Shown here: positions 8,387 through 17,676 of the stretch, piece after piece
Layout: the number at the start of each line of letters is the position of its first letter
Numbering within the stretch: position 1 is the first letter of the stretch
The notes under the pieces: model-generated
The model's database searches: none
What the model was told of the DNA's origin: nothing
The model's input: only the letters and a program-made list of their open reading frames with translations
Made by a program: the position numbers and the translations under genes
Source of the DNA: Galactobacillus timonensis
GTDB lineage: Bacteria > Bacillota_I > Bacilli_A > Erysipelotrichales > Erysipelotrichaceae
DNA length: 64,000 bases
NCBI RefSeq assembly: GCF_900240265.1
Contig: NZ_LT964740.1
Coordinates: 450,777 to 514,776, forward strand
Direction of reading: 5' to 3'

Positions 8387-9775
8387 TTAGGAAAGCCGTG
8401 CTTTCACTGCCCGGATCAGATTCTCCTGTGTGGCGTTCTTATCTTCCAGTGCCTTCAGCACGTCTTCATCAATCGTGTCCTTCGTCACGATGTTATGAAT
8501 GGTTACAACCTCGGTCTGGCCTTGACGGTTGAGTCTCGCGTCTGTTTGCTGCCGCATCTCCAAAGACCAGCAGAGGGAGAACCAGACTAGAATATGACCG
8601 CCACGCTGCAGGTTTAAGCCGTGTCCGGCAGATGCAGGAGAAATCAGAGCGACTGGTATCTTTCCTGCATTCCAATCGGCAACATCCTCTGATGATTTAA
8701 GGTCCCGTACAGCAATCCCCTTCTCTTTCAGATAATCAATGATGCGCAGGCGATCATGCTGATACCAGTATGCAACCAAGACATTCTGCCCGACCGCTTC
8801 TTCAATGAGATCAGTTAACATCTCAAGCTTTCGATCATGAATCCGCATCACATCATGGTTCTCGTTGTAAACAGCACCATTAGCCATTTCAAGTAGTCTG
8901 CCGGAAAGAACAGCTGCATTGGCAGCATCAACTTCATTCTCATCAATCGTAAGAACAAGCTCTTTCTTCAATTCCTCGTAGAGTTTCTTTTCTTCCGGGT
9001 TCATCTCGACCATGTGATCTACTGTCACGCACTTCGGCAGATCCGGAAGAAAGTCTCTTGCCTTCATAGAAACTGAAATGTCACTAATCTTCTGATAAAT
9101 CGCATCCTCTGCACCGGGCAACGGAACATAGGTATAGACCACTCCGGTGTAAGGATTCATACTTCCTGCCTTAAAATATGATTCCCGGTACCTGCCGATG
9201 AATCTCCCAAGGCGTTTACCCTGATCAATGATGGCCACTTCTCCCCAGAGATCCAGAAGACCGTTACTTGCCGGCGTTCCGGTAAGTCCCCAGATCCGCT
9301 TAATGTACGGACGGACTTTGCGGAGTGCCTTATATCGCTGACTCTTGTAGTTCTTGAAGGAACTGAGTTCATCCACCACAACGCAATCGAATGGCCACGG
9401 GATTTTGTGTAATTCCAGAAAATCAGTTAGCCACTTCACATTTTCCCGATTAATCACGTAGATATCAGCATCTGCTCTGAGTGCCTTGACTCGCTCTTTA
9501 CTGCTGCCAATAATCACTGACATCCGCAGATCCTGTGTGTGAAACCAGAGATTCTTTTCTTCTGGCCAGACGTCACGACTAACACGGAGTGGTGCAATCA
9601 CCAAAGTCTTCCTGACCTCAAAGGAATCAAACATCAGATCTGCAATAGCCGTTAGGCTGATCACTGTTTTTCCAAGTCCCATCTCGAGAATCAACAGGGC
9701 TTCCGGATGGTTCTCGACAAACTTCACACAGTATTTTTGATAATCATGCAGGTCTGATCTTGAAAGTTCATTCAT
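8387..9775 (-). CDS. SNF2-family DEAD/DEAH helicase, phage type
   Basis: The 462-aa ATPase has Walker A EMGLGKT at residues 31-37, Walker B VVVDELSSF near 130, and the C-terminal helicase motif ARLNRQGQTE near 415. It is much shorter than cellular SNF2 remodelers and matches the compact phage replication helicases found beside VRR-NUC proteins. Its likely role is remodeling or branch processing during phage DNA replication. It overlaps the preceding 114-aa gene by 4 bases. Confidence 0.9.
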   Translation of the reverse strand: MNELSRSDLHDYQKYCVKFVENHPEALLILEMGLGKTVISLTAIADLMFDSFEVRKTLVIAPLRVSRDVWPEEKNLWFHTQDLRMSVIIGSSKERVKALRADADIYVINRENVKWLTDFLELHKIPWPFDCVVVDELSSFKNYKSQRYKALRKVRPYIKRIWGLTGTPASNGLLDLWGEVAIIDQGKRLGRFIGRYRESYFKAGSMNPYTGVVYTYVPLPGAEDAIYQKISDISVSMKARDFLPDLPKCVTVDHMVEMNPEEKKLYEELKKELVLTIDENEVDAANAAVLSGRLLEMANGAVYNENHDVMRIHDRKLEMLTDLIEEAVGQNVLVAYWYQHDRLRIIDYLKEKGIAVRDLKSSEDVADWNAGKIPVALISPASAGHGLNLQRGGHILVWFSLCWSLEMRQQTDARLNRQGQTEVVTIHNIVTKDTIDEDVLKALEDKNATQENLIRAVKARLS

Positions 9776-10116
9776 CGGCGCTCCCTTCTGATGATTTTCC
9801 GTAGTTTTCCTGCAACTTCAGAGATAGCTTTCCGGTCCTGCGCCGGCTCTGCAATGAGAGTCGCAAGCACAGCAGAAACCTCATCCATCTCCTTCATCAT
9901 CTCTTTATGGTGTGCACGGTCTTCACTGATCAGTTCGTTCAGCTCGTGGATGCATTCTTCGTCGTCACCATGCGCCAATTCAACTTCATTCACCCATTGG
10001 ATGACGGCCTCCTTCATCTCCCGCCCCATATGTTCTTCGATGAGACGTATCAGATCTTCTTCGTTAAAGATCGTCTCCAGTGATCCATCCTTCAGTTTTA
10101 TAATCGTACCCATCAT
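9772..10116 (-). CDS. Hypothetical phage protein, 114 aa
   Basis: This is a charged, largely helical small protein between the VRR-NUC and SNF2 genes, overlapping each by 4 bases. It has no motif I recognise. Tight coupling suggests it works with the nuclease and the helicase in replication. Confidence 0.7.
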   Translation of the reverse strand: MMGTIIKLKDGSLETIFNEEDLIRLIEEHMGREMKEAVIQWVNEVELAHGDDEECIHELNELISEDRAHHKEMMKEMDEVSAVLATLIAEPAQDRKAISEVAGKLRKIIRRERR

Positions 10117-10400
10117 CGTTTACCTTCCTTGATCGCAGAAATGATGCCGGGTATCTCTTCCGGATCGTCTAGAACGAATAACTGGAAGCCAAGATTTTGA
10201 AGGAGGACATGCCTTCTCAATTGCAACTTTCTAGGCTTTTTGCCGGGTGTCTTTACTTCGACAAATCCGATCATCCCACCCGGCATCAAAACGATACGAT
10301 CTGGCATGCCAGCCATGCCCGGCGAAACAAACTTTGGTGCCATTCCACCCGCCCTCTCTACCATCACAACTAAGCGATGTTCAATGCTTTTTTCACTCAT
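10113..10400 (-). CDS. VRR-NUC domain nuclease
   Basis: This 95-aa stand-alone VRR-NUC protein is a PD-(D/E)XK nuclease of the kind that cuts branched DNA. It shows GMPDRIVLMPGG and FVEVKTPGK, the D ... E-x-K core, then RKLQLRRH. The ATG at 10398-10400 is chosen because GGAG precedes it. It forms an overlapping set with the 114-aa protein and the SNF2 helicase. Confidence 0.88.
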   Translation of the reverse strand: MSEKSIEHRLVVMVERAGGMAPKFVSPGMAGMPDRIVLMPGGMIGFVEVKTPGKKPRKLQLRRHVLLQNLGFQLFVLDDPEEIPGIISAIKEGKR

Positions 10401-10418
10401 ACCTTCTCCTAAAAGCAG

Positions 10419-10525
10419 AAAGGTGCAGGTCTCGAAGGTCAACCCTTAAAACCTCTATATAAATATTTTTATGAAAATCCTCTATAGGGACTTTTATATA
10501 TAGACCTTCTCGACCTGCACCTTTT
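10419..10525. repeat. Long-armed inverted repeat between primase and VRR-NUC genes
   Basis: The arms 10419-10440 and 10503-10525 are inverted copies matching at about 20 of 22 positions (core AGGTGCAGGTC). They enclose some 60 bases of very AT-rich sequence that has its own repeated CCTCTATA blocks. The position, after the primase stop and before the nuclease start, would suit a processing/stability hairpin or a replication-origin element. Confidence 0.6.
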
Positions 10526-10528
10526 GAT

Positions 10529-12817
10529 TTAATTCAGAAAATCCTGACCTGATTTGAGCCTCAGCCCATAGATGAGAATCCCGGATTTTGTCTTTTTCCG
10601 CCGATATCCTGCCTTTTCCAGATTGCCATAGAAATCTGTTGTGCTCCTTGCGTACTCGCCACTCTGGAAACAGATCGCATGGTACTGCTGGTACAGGTCC
10701 CCTGATTTTTCTGAATATGACGGATCAACATCGCAGTACTCGTCGATGAACTGACCAAGCCAGTCATTGTCTTCGCGATACTTATCAACGGCATCCCTGA
10801 CTGCCTTCGGCTCTTCGATCTTGAATCCTTTCTGAATTGCAATTTTTGCGCCTTCAATGATCCACGAAAGAATTGCCGGACCTGCATGCTCAAAGAGATA
10901 GTCAGAGTAATTTTTGATGTCGGAGGTTCCGGTGATTTTTGCGTTGAAGGGAATCACGATCAATCTGCGCCAGGTTCCGTCATCATTGGCTGACACCTTT
11001 GGCAGGTAGTTTGTGTAAAGGACTAGCGTATGAGAAGGATCAAAATGAAACGGATCTTTATATTTCTTTTCTGCCTCAATCGGATCAACGCTGCAAAGCT
11101 GCTTTACCATGCCGGTGTTGAGTCTCTGCCCTTCCTCTAGCTCTGATGCAATGATCAACCTCTTTCCCTTCAGTTCTGCCATCTCTGGCTTCACGTTTCT
11201 CTTGCAGTTCATGGTGAGAGCTTCCGCCGAGATTTTTCCTGAGTAGTTTCCAAGGACTCTTGCAATGGTGTTCCAAAAAGTGGACTTACCATTTGCACCA
11301 CCGCCGTAAGCAATGATCATTTGCTCTGCATATACACGGCCAACCGCTGCCATACCGACGATCGCCTGTACATAAGCAATCAGCTCCTGATCGCCACAAA
11401 AGAACAGATTGAGGTTCTGGATCCACAGCTCCTTCCCTTTTTCTCCCGGAGAACATGCCGTGATCTTAGTGATGAGATCATCCGGATCATGTGAATGACA
11501 ACCAGAGATACCTTTTGTCAGATCGTAAGTGGCATCTGGCGTGTTTAGAAGTTCAGGATCATAATCAAGCTCAGAAACATCCAGCGCCATCATCGGCTTT
11601 GCAGCATTCTGGGTGTTGACAATGTTCTTGTAGTTTCGATATTTCATGACAAACTTCTTGTAAGTGTCTGCTCCAACCAGAGCGTAGAAAAGTCCGACTT
11701 TGTTATCAGGGACGGATGCCGCAAGATTTTTGCTTCTAGCTTTGACTTCTTCCTCAGGAATTCCGAGCGCGGTCAGATTCTCTTCCGCAATGCGGATTGC
11801 TTCCGTTGCATCGAGAAGCTGATCGTCCATGAAGTTTTCTACAATTCCCAGAGATTTCTGCTTGTCTTCATACCAGCGGTCTCCACCGAAGGCAATGAAG
11901 TCAGTAGCGCTCGTAAAACGAAGCTGATTCATGCATTCCTTTGCCAGCACTTTTGCTTCACCAATATCGGAGTAATCTTCCGGCTTCAAAAAGCAGGTGC
12001 CAAAGGTATCTTCATACTCGTCCGGCGGAACGTAGCCTTCGCTTCTCTCCACCTTGTTCTTGTAAAACTTTAGAGCGCTATGCCAAATGGTGCGCAGCTC
12101 TTTCGCGAGCAACGGAGGATCGCATTTACCGGCGCGCTCCAGATAAGCCTCATAGGCTTTTTCCGTTGGTCCGAAACGCTTTAACACCCTGCCGGCAAAG
12201 TGAGACATCGTATTGTTACGACTGCCTTCCGGAATAGATCCGCCAGTATATAAAGGTTCCTCCACTTCTTCTGCATCCGGCTTCTCTGGAAGGATCTCAT
12301 CAATCGTAAGCGCGCCTTCATGCCAGAACACATCTTCCGGATTTACCTTCGTTCCATATAGAAAGCGAGCAGCATCCAGAGCCTTTGAGTCAAAAAACGG
12401 AAACTGCTGCATTCCAGCCTTCTTTAGTGACGCAAAAGCAGCGGAATCAGAGCAGATCGTGATTGGTGCAATTAAATGAAATCTCGGCCGAGGGGAGAAA
12501 TTCTCTTTCCGCAGCATGTTATGCCTGCTTGGAGACGCCGCAAAGGAAACGTCAGCAAGTGCCCCCTTGGCCAGTTTCTCCGGGGTCACCCAGTCATCCG
12601 GATTTTCCGAAAAGTCGTTGTCACAGTCCCAGACGATCGCATCAGCGGAAAGGAAGTTGTCATTCGAGCGATAGTTACCCTTGTAAGCGGCTGTCACATG
12701 ATCCCGTGCAACTGCTGATGCAAATTCCTCTGGGCTATTGATGATGACTTTATGGGGATAGAGGCAGTTAGCCTCATTTCCTGTGCAATCAGCGGTATAC
12801 AGCGTAAACTTCATCAT
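10529..12817 (-). CDS. Phage primase/helicase, P4 (D5 N-like) family
   Basis: This 762-aa replication protein has an N-terminal primase-like region (to about 260). A helicase follows, with Walker A GGGANGKST at 505-513, ending in the winged C-terminal domain of phage/plasmid primases. It starts and unwinds phage DNA replication. The first codon overlaps the stop of the preceding gene (ATGA). Confidence 0.9.
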   Translation of the reverse strand: MMKFTLYTADCTGNEANCLYPHKVIINSPEEFASAVARDHVTAAYKGNYRSNDNFLSADAIVWDCDNDFSENPDDWVTPEKLAKGALADVSFAASPSRHNMLRKENFSPRPRFHLIAPITICSDSAAFASLKKAGMQQFPFFDSKALDAARFLYGTKVNPEDVFWHEGALTIDEILPEKPDAEEVEEPLYTGGSIPEGSRNNTMSHFAGRVLKRFGPTEKAYEAYLERAGKCDPPLLAKELRTIWHSALKFYKNKVERSEGYVPPDEYEDTFGTCFLKPEDYSDIGEAKVLAKECMNQLRFTSATDFIAFGGDRWYEDKQKSLGIVENFMDDQLLDATEAIRIAEENLTALGIPEEEVKARSKNLAASVPDNKVGLFYALVGADTYKKFVMKYRNYKNIVNTQNAAKPMMALDVSELDYDPELLNTPDATYDLTKGISGCHSHDPDDLITKITACSPGEKGKELWIQNLNLFFCGDQELIAYVQAIVGMAAVGRVYAEQMIIAYGGGANGKSTFWNTIARVLGNYSGKISAEALTMNCKRNVKPEMAELKGKRLIIASELEEGQRLNTGMVKQLCSVDPIEAEKKYKDPFHFDPSHTLVLYTNYLPKVSANDDGTWRRLIVIPFNAKITGTSDIKNYSDYLFEHAGPAILSWIIEGAKIAIQKGFKIEEPKAVRDAVDKYREDNDWLGQFIDEYCDVDPSYSEKSGDLYQQYHAICFQSGEYARSTTDFYGNLEKAGYRRKKTKSGILIYGLRLKSGQDFLN

Positions 12818-13146
12818 CAGTCATGAACCTCTCGTGATTCCTCCTCGAGCACTTTGGTAATAAACTTGAGCGCCTTGATCATGGTCTCCAGTTCGCAATC
12901 ACCACCGAGCGCAACTTCAAATCCCGTTGCGTGTCCATAGCGATCATGGAAAACATGAACGTCCATATCGGTGCATGCCTCATCACAAATCCGGAAATAG
13001 GTCCTGCCACCGTTACCTGTATCTCCACCCCGATATCCAGTGGTCCCGGCTTCTACTTCGAGGATATTGGCACTCACAACTTCTCTTGTGAATGTACGCA
13101 TCGTTTCCCCGCGATCGGTGCGTTCTCTTTCTTTCACCTCGTACAT
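12817..13146 (-). CDS. Hypothetical phage protein, 109 aa
   Basis: No family is recognised. It contains a glycine-rich stretch (TTGYRGGDTGNGGRTYF) near residues 35-52 and an acidic C-terminal helix. The ATG at 13144-13146 overlaps the stop of the 39-aa ORF (TAATG), and its own stop overlaps the primase start, so three genes are coupled. Confidence 0.75.
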   Translation of the reverse strand: MYEVKERERTDRGETMRTFTREVVSANILEVEAGTTGYRGGDTGNGGRTYFRICDEACTDMDVHVFHDRYGHATGFEVALGGDCELETMIKALKFITKVLEEESREVHD

Positions 13147-13265
13147 TAAAATGTCTCCTTTGAAAAGCACTTCACCATCACGCTTTTCTTTTTTGCATTG
13201 CTAATCTCTGCAGTCATACGACCATTAATTCCGTCTCGGAATACGAATTTTTGTTGATCACGCAT
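13146..13265 (-). CDS. Small phage protein, 39 aa
   Basis: The short ORF starts MRDQQKFVFRDG and ends KETF. GAGGAA lies about 8 bases before its ATG, and its TAA overlaps the next start codon as TAATG. That coupling is the main reason to believe it is translated. Function unknown; it is basic with one Cys. Confidence 0.55.
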   Translation of the reverse strand: MRDQQKFVFRDGINGRMTAEISNAKKKSVMVKCFSKETF

Positions 13266-13313
13266 CGCTATTTCCTCGCTTTCTAAAGGCCATTAGCCCT
13301 TCTAAGTCACAGT

Positions 13314-13345
13314 CAAAAAAAGCGGAGGTTTGTTAACCCACCGCC
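13314..13345 (-). terminator. Hairpin and T-run after the DNA polymerase gene
   Basis: On the minus strand GGCGGTGGGTT and AACCTCCGC pair around a short loop and run into seven T residues, which fits an intrinsic terminator. The following TTTGACTG and GGGTTAACAAACC elements recur after the sigma-like gene near 17912-17948. Confidence 0.5.
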
Positions 13346-13400
13346 TGTAACTTTTTGAACATTAATTATTGGGCTGAAACGCTGACACTAACCTCTTTGT

Positions 13401-15392
13401 TTAATCCTTCATATAGAAGTTGCACTCGTAGCCATCTGCACGAAGAAGCAATCCAGGAACCCAGGGTGGTGTTCTGCCCATTTGCTTGCAAATCGCATCT
13501 ACTGCCACATCTTTACCACACTCGATTACAAGTTCGTCATGAATATGAGCGACGATATTACAATCTCGAAGTGTCCGCATTGCATAGCAGAGGATATCCC
13601 TGCAAATTGCCTGAGTAATATTCTCAACAATCTTTCCGCCGAAAGATTCGATCCGATTCCAGTGTTTGGTACTATCCAGTCCCAAATAAGTGATCGATTC
13701 TCCGCCAAAGCGATTCTCCCCTATCTGTGGTTTTACGTAGGATAGGTGTCGTCCTGACGGCAGCTCAACAAATAACATGCCAGAGCGATACACAAAACGG
13801 ATACCATGCGTTTCCACACTGCCATGACCTTTGATCACGGTTCTAACAGCCGCGTCCGCGTCGTACCAAAGCTGAACGATATTGGGATTTGCAGCTCTCC
13901 AAGAATCCACAATGGGTTGCAGTTCTTCCTCCCTTAACCCCATATCCAGAGCACCCATCGCCTTAAGCGCTCCGACACTGCCGCCATAACCACAGGCCAG
14001 CGTTGCTATTTTCCCTTTTTGTCTCAAATCGCCGTTGATGCCATGCTTTACAACCGGCACGCCGAACATGGCGGATGCTGTTGCGCAGTACAAATCCTCG
14101 CCTCGGGCAAAAGAGTCGATCGTATGCTGCTCACCCGCTAGATATGCCAATGCTCTTGCCTCAATGCTAGAATAGTCGGCAACAACAAACTTCATTCCCT
14201 CTCTTGGCACAAGGGCTGTACGAATCAGCTCCGATAGAACCTGCGGAATGTTGTCGTAGAGCATATCCAGTGATTCTATATCGCCGATTCTAACAAGATC
14301 TCGTGCCTGCTCAAGGTCAGGAATGGAGTTTCGAACGAGATTCTGAAGCTGAACAATGCGTCCTGCAAACCGTCCCGATCTCGATGCGCCATAAAACATG
14401 AACATGCCGCGAATCCGATCATCGCTACAGACAGCATTCTCCATCGCTTGATATTTTTTCACTGAGGACTTTGCTGTCATCTGCCGGAGCCGCAATACTT
14501 CCTTCACCTCTCCACCTGCCGACTTCCGCAGTTCTTCTACATGCTTTTTATCTAGTGAATTTGCATCGACTCCGTGACTTTCAAGCCAGTCAAGCATCTG
14601 TACCACACTATTCGGATTGTCGAGATGCGTGATCTCTTTCATTCTCCCAAGCAGCTTCTCTCTTGTTTGAGAATCAATGGAGATAGCATTCCCCACTAGT
14701 TTTCGGTCTATGCGTACGCCTCGATCGTTAATTTGCTGATCGATCCAGTACTCTTCCCAAACGCTCTCTGGTACGGGAAACTTGTGCAGTCGTCGTTGAA
14801 TCTGCATCTCCACCTCTACATCTCTCTTGTTGTACGCCTTAAATGCTGCCCACTTCTCAGGAGCATGCGATGGTAGATTCCTTGTCCTTCCGCCGTTTGT
14901 CTTTGTCGGTCGACAAGGCTTACAAAAATAGGCGATCAAGTCTTTGCCTTCGGTCATCTTCTGTTTTTCGAACCCGAGGACAGCGCCTGCTCCGGCAAGT
15001 GACATCGGAAGCCCCATATAGGCAGACCACACCATGGAACAGTACCAGCCCTCCGGGTTAAGGTACTTACTACATGGGTCATCCGGAGCACTGTATCCAA
15101 CGAAATAATCCGGGTGTACTCTTTGTAACCACACCGAAATGCACACCCTTTCAAAGTTTGCATGAAAGGCCCATTTTCTAACAGCCGGATCCGTTAATGC
15201 CCTGAGAATATCTTTTGGCAGCTGATCTCCCGAAGCAATATCGTAAACTACAACATCACCGCTATTGATGGATACGCCAAACAGTAATATTTCAAAATCA
15301 GTGCTTTCCGCATACTTATACACAGAGCACTTTCCAATATCGACGCTGCTAAACGTCTCAAGGTCAATGCTCATGGTTTCGATCTTTTCCAT
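13401..15392 (-). CDS. Phage DNA polymerase I (family A)
   Basis: The 663-aa enzyme has a 3'-5' exonuclease N-terminus (SIDLETFSS near residue 10) and a family A polymerase domain. Motif A is DYSSIEARALAYLAGE, motif B includes KIATLACGYGG, and motif C is HDELVIEC near the end. It replicates phage DNA. I start it at the ATG at 15390-15392 because GGAGGG lies just before it; the in-frame upstream extension has no such site. It lacks a 5'-3' exonuclease, as usual in phages. Confidence 0.93.
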   Translation of the reverse strand: MEKIETMSIDLETFSSVDIGKCSVYKYAESTDFEILLFGVSINSGDVVVYDIASGDQLPKDILRALTDPAVRKWAFHANFERVCISVWLQRVHPDYFVGYSAPDDPCSKYLNPEGWYCSMVWSAYMGLPMSLAGAGAVLGFEKQKMTEGKDLIAYFCKPCRPTKTNGGRTRNLPSHAPEKWAAFKAYNKRDVEVEMQIQRRLHKFPVPESVWEEYWIDQQINDRGVRIDRKLVGNAISIDSQTREKLLGRMKEITHLDNPNSVVQMLDWLESHGVDANSLDKKHVEELRKSAGGEVKEVLRLRQMTAKSSVKKYQAMENAVCSDDRIRGMFMFYGASRSGRFAGRIVQLQNLVRNSIPDLEQARDLVRIGDIESLDMLYDNIPQVLSELIRTALVPREGMKFVVADYSSIEARALAYLAGEQHTIDSFARGEDLYCATASAMFGVPVVKHGINGDLRQKGKIATLACGYGGSVGALKAMGALDMGLREEELQPIVDSWRAANPNIVQLWYDADAAVRTVIKGHGSVETHGIRFVYRSGMLFVELPSGRHLSYVKPQIGENRFGGESITYLGLDSTKHWNRIESFGGKIVENITQAICRDILCYAMRTLRDCNIVAHIHDELVIECGKDVAVDAICKQMGRTPPWVPGLLLRADGYECNFYMKD

Positions 15393-15416
15393 AAGTCCCT
15401 CCAATACAAAGACAGA

Positions 15417-15434
15417 GCGGAGAATCACCTCCGC
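15417..15434 (-). terminator. Short perfect hairpin before the polymerase gene
   Basis: GCGGAG and CTCCGC form a 6-bp stem with a 6-base loop in the leader of the polymerase gene, followed on the minus strand by a T-rich TCTGTCTTTG. It is one of a series of similar intergenic hairpins in the early region. Confidence 0.35.
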
Positions 15435-15451
15435 CCCATCCACCAATCAGA

Positions 15452-15607
15452 TCAGTGTTCAGCCTTTTCGCTCTGTTCTTTTCTCTCCTGGGCTAACCGA
15501 TCCTTATGGTCATTGACCATCACAGTGATGATCCAGACAATTTCGACAGCCATAAGAACAATAAAGAAGCAATACAGAATGCTTTCAAGCAGTACATTCA
15601 TATTCAT
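15452..15607 (-). CDS. Small phage membrane protein, 51 aa
   Basis: The ORF starts MNMNVLLES. One hydrophobic helix spans residues 5-33 and ends in a charged tail rich in Glu and Lys. GAAAGG lies 8 bases before the ATG. It sits between the DUF2815 and polymerase genes. Small single-span proteins at this place occur in other prophages, but the role is unknown. Confidence 0.6.
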   Translation of the reverse strand: MNMNVLLESILYCFFIVLMAVEIVWIITVMVNDHKDRLAQERKEQSEKAEH

Positions 15608-15666
15608 AGGTTTACCTTTCTGCAAGCGGAGGTTTTCCCACCCCCAGCCTTACCCCGTTTGATTTG

Positions 15667-16233
15667 CTAAGCAAGGAAATCGTCGTCATCATCAGTAGCA
15701 GCAAAGTCATCCTCGGCACTACTACGGCTACCCAGCGGTTCCCCATCTTTAATCTTCTGAAGATTCCCAAGGCCGCAAGCAATCCCACGATTTCCATTGC
15801 TGTTGAAGGCGTAAAAATTGACACTCGCTCGACCATAAACGCCTGAGTAAACTTCGCTGTGATCGATGATTTCCTGACGATTTGCATCGACAATCTGCGG
15901 TGCATTATTACTATTGGCGTTGATGAAGAAAGAGTTTGCATACGCCGGATCATCCGGTCTTTCCGCATCTCCATCACGCAGCGGAAGCTTGATTGCTGAC
16001 ATAGCAGGCACGCTCTTGCCGTTGCCTTTCAGCTTGCTTTCGCCTTCTTCATAGGCTGCCTTGATGGCGGCACGAACCCTTGCCACAGTCTTTTCATCAT
16101 CCTTCGGAATAATGAAGGATACGCTGTACTTCGGTTTTGAACCGTTGATACTCTTCGGTTCCCACGCGTTGCAATAGCTCCATCTTGTTCTCGGGCCCAG
16201 AATGACCTTTGTCGGAATAGTGTTCTTTGTCAT
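15667..16233 (-). CDS. DUF2815 protein, SSB-like
   Basis: The 188-aa protein matches DUF2815 (WSYCNAWEPK, YSVSFIIPKDD, YSGVYGRASVNFY). Its beta-rich fold and very acidic C-terminal tail (DDDDDFLA) resemble single-stranded DNA-binding proteins, whose acidic tails recruit partners. It is placed between DUF2800 and the polymerase, so a ssDNA-binding role in phage replication or recombination is likely. It overlaps the DUF2800 gene by 4 bases. Confidence 0.88.
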   Translation of the reverse strand: MTKNTIPTKVILGPRTRWSYCNAWEPKSINGSKPKYSVSFIIPKDDEKTVARVRAAIKAAYEEGESKLKGNGKSVPAMSAIKLPLRDGDAERPDDPAYANSFFINANSNNAPQIVDANRQEIIDHSEVYSGVYGRASVNFYAFNSNGNRGIACGLGNLQKIKDGEPLGSRSSAEDDFAATDDDDDFLA

Positions 16234-17363
16234 AGTGATTCATCCTCCTTGAATTCTTCTTTCGCTGTTTCGATATCCAGTTCCGGTCTTTTATCGCTTT
16301 CCGGTACAAGCGTCGGTTTTCCTGCAGGCTTTTCAACCAGCCTGCCAAGCAACTCATTGAACTGCTTTCTACCAAGTTCCGAAGTCAAGGTAGTGATACC
16401 TTTGATTTTCTTTTCGTAAGGGTCGTATCCAGCGGCTTCGACGGCAGCAGCTACAGCTTTCTCGTCCGTATACCGTCGAATGGATCTACCTTCCACAAGT
16501 TTCCAGTGATCAAAGTGTTTTCCGCTAAGAGCCTGCTTCAGAGCATATTCTTTGATGTCCGTTGCCCAGGCCGTCAGTTCATCGATTCTTGAAAGGATCT
16601 CCGCAATTTCTGCATCATCAAGATGAACTGGATCTTGGAAGTCATACTGGGCTAATTCCAGGTTGTATCTGGCTCTTTCCCGACAATCCTTTACTCGACA
16701 GAATTTGCAATGTTCTCCTGCTTTCAGCGCACCGTCGCCACGGAAAGCAAGCTGGGCAGCCGGTTTCAAAACCTCGTCACCCCACCTCAGGAGTTCTTCC
16801 TTGGTCATTTCGTTGATGCTGATATTAGCTAGTCTTGGCTGGAAGATCGCCATACGCACGCGCTGGATGTCATAGACACCATCAAACATTGCAATGCATC
16901 CAAGTCCATAGCATTTAAGCTGTGGTGATGTGGCCTCTACCTTCACGCCTTTGCCGTGTTTGTAATCGCAAATAACCAGAAGATCATCACCGGCAATCAG
17001 CGCATCTGCGGTTCCGAACCCTTGCGGGATCCAGTCTGAAAGATCGAGTTGCTGTTCCACCAGAACGGTCGGATCCTTACAATATTTCTTCACCTCTGCG
17101 ATTTGCTCCATAACAAATGCGGCATAATCCTGTGCGCACATCTCCATTTCGCCGTCGTACCAAGTGAGATCCTTCGTCGGGTCACGGACCCTTACACCGA
17201 GTGCCTGCTTCAGGTGATGTTCGCAAAGCGTATGTGCGTCCGTCCCCTGCTGAGCATATTCGGATGGCGCTTCTCCAGCTTCAAGATTCAGCAGTGCTGA
17301 TGGCGGACAAGGAATCCACCTTGGACTTGCGGAAGCAGGAAGCTTTGCATGTACCTCAGGCAT
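16230..17363 (-). CDS. DUF2800 protein, PD-(D/E)XK nuclease-like
   Basis: The 377-aa protein matches DUF2800, a Cas4/RecB-like nuclease family in phages. It has an N-terminal HA...SRWIPCPPSA-type segment, a VICDYKHGKG nuclease core near residue 130, and a CKFCRVKDCR cysteine cluster near 220 that could bind an Fe-S cluster or zinc. It likely works with the DUF2815 protein in DNA recombination. It overlaps the 106-aa gene upstream by 8 bases. Confidence 0.88.
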   Translation of the reverse strand: MPEVHAKLPASASPRWIPCPPSALLNLEAGEAPSEYAQQGTDAHTLCEHHLKQALGVRVRDPTKDLTWYDGEMEMCAQDYAAFVMEQIAEVKKYCKDPTVLVEQQLDLSDWIPQGFGTADALIAGDDLLVICDYKHGKGVKVEATSPQLKCYGLGCIAMFDGVYDIQRVRMAIFQPRLANISINEMTKEELLRWGDEVLKPAAQLAFRGDGALKAGEHCKFCRVKDCRERARYNLELAQYDFQDPVHLDDAEIAEILSRIDELTAWATDIKEYALKQALSGKHFDHWKLVEGRSIRRYTDEKAVAAAVEAAGYDPYEKKIKGITTLTSELGRKQFNELLGRLVEKPAGKPTLVPESDKRPELDIETAKEEFKEDESL

Positions 17364-17676
17364 CGCCGATACCTCTAGCTTCTTCGATCAGGGTTTCATA
17401 CTCTGACGGATTAATATCTGAGAGTCTTTCAACTCCGTGCTTTGTCAGAAGTTCCTTCACTTCAGCCCTGTGTCCTTTACGAGATTTATCTGCCAGAACA
17501 GCGCGAACATCTTCAAGCGAGATCTTCTGTTCTTTTTTTGCTTCCGTCTTATTCAATTCCGGTGCTGACTTGGGCTTTTCGATCAACATACCTTCTTCAG
17601 TAAGTTTCTCGATTTCTGATGCAACAGCCTTCAGATGATCTGCAATACTGAGCAGAACTTCTTTATTCATTGTCAT
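17356..17676 (-). CDS. Hypothetical early phage protein, 106 aa
   Basis: This small protein has a helical N-terminus, a Lys/Glu-rich middle and a C-terminal helical domain (SLEDVRAVLADKSRKGHRAEVKELL) of the kind seen next to DUF2800 in many prophages. Function is unknown. GGAGG lies about 6 bases before the ATG. It overlaps both neighbours. Confidence 0.75.
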   Translation of the reverse strand: MTMNKEVLLSIADHLKAVASEIEKLTEEGMLIEKPKSAPELNKTEAKKEQKISLEDVRAVLADKSRKGHRAEVKELLTKHGVERLSDINPSEYETLIEEARGIGDA

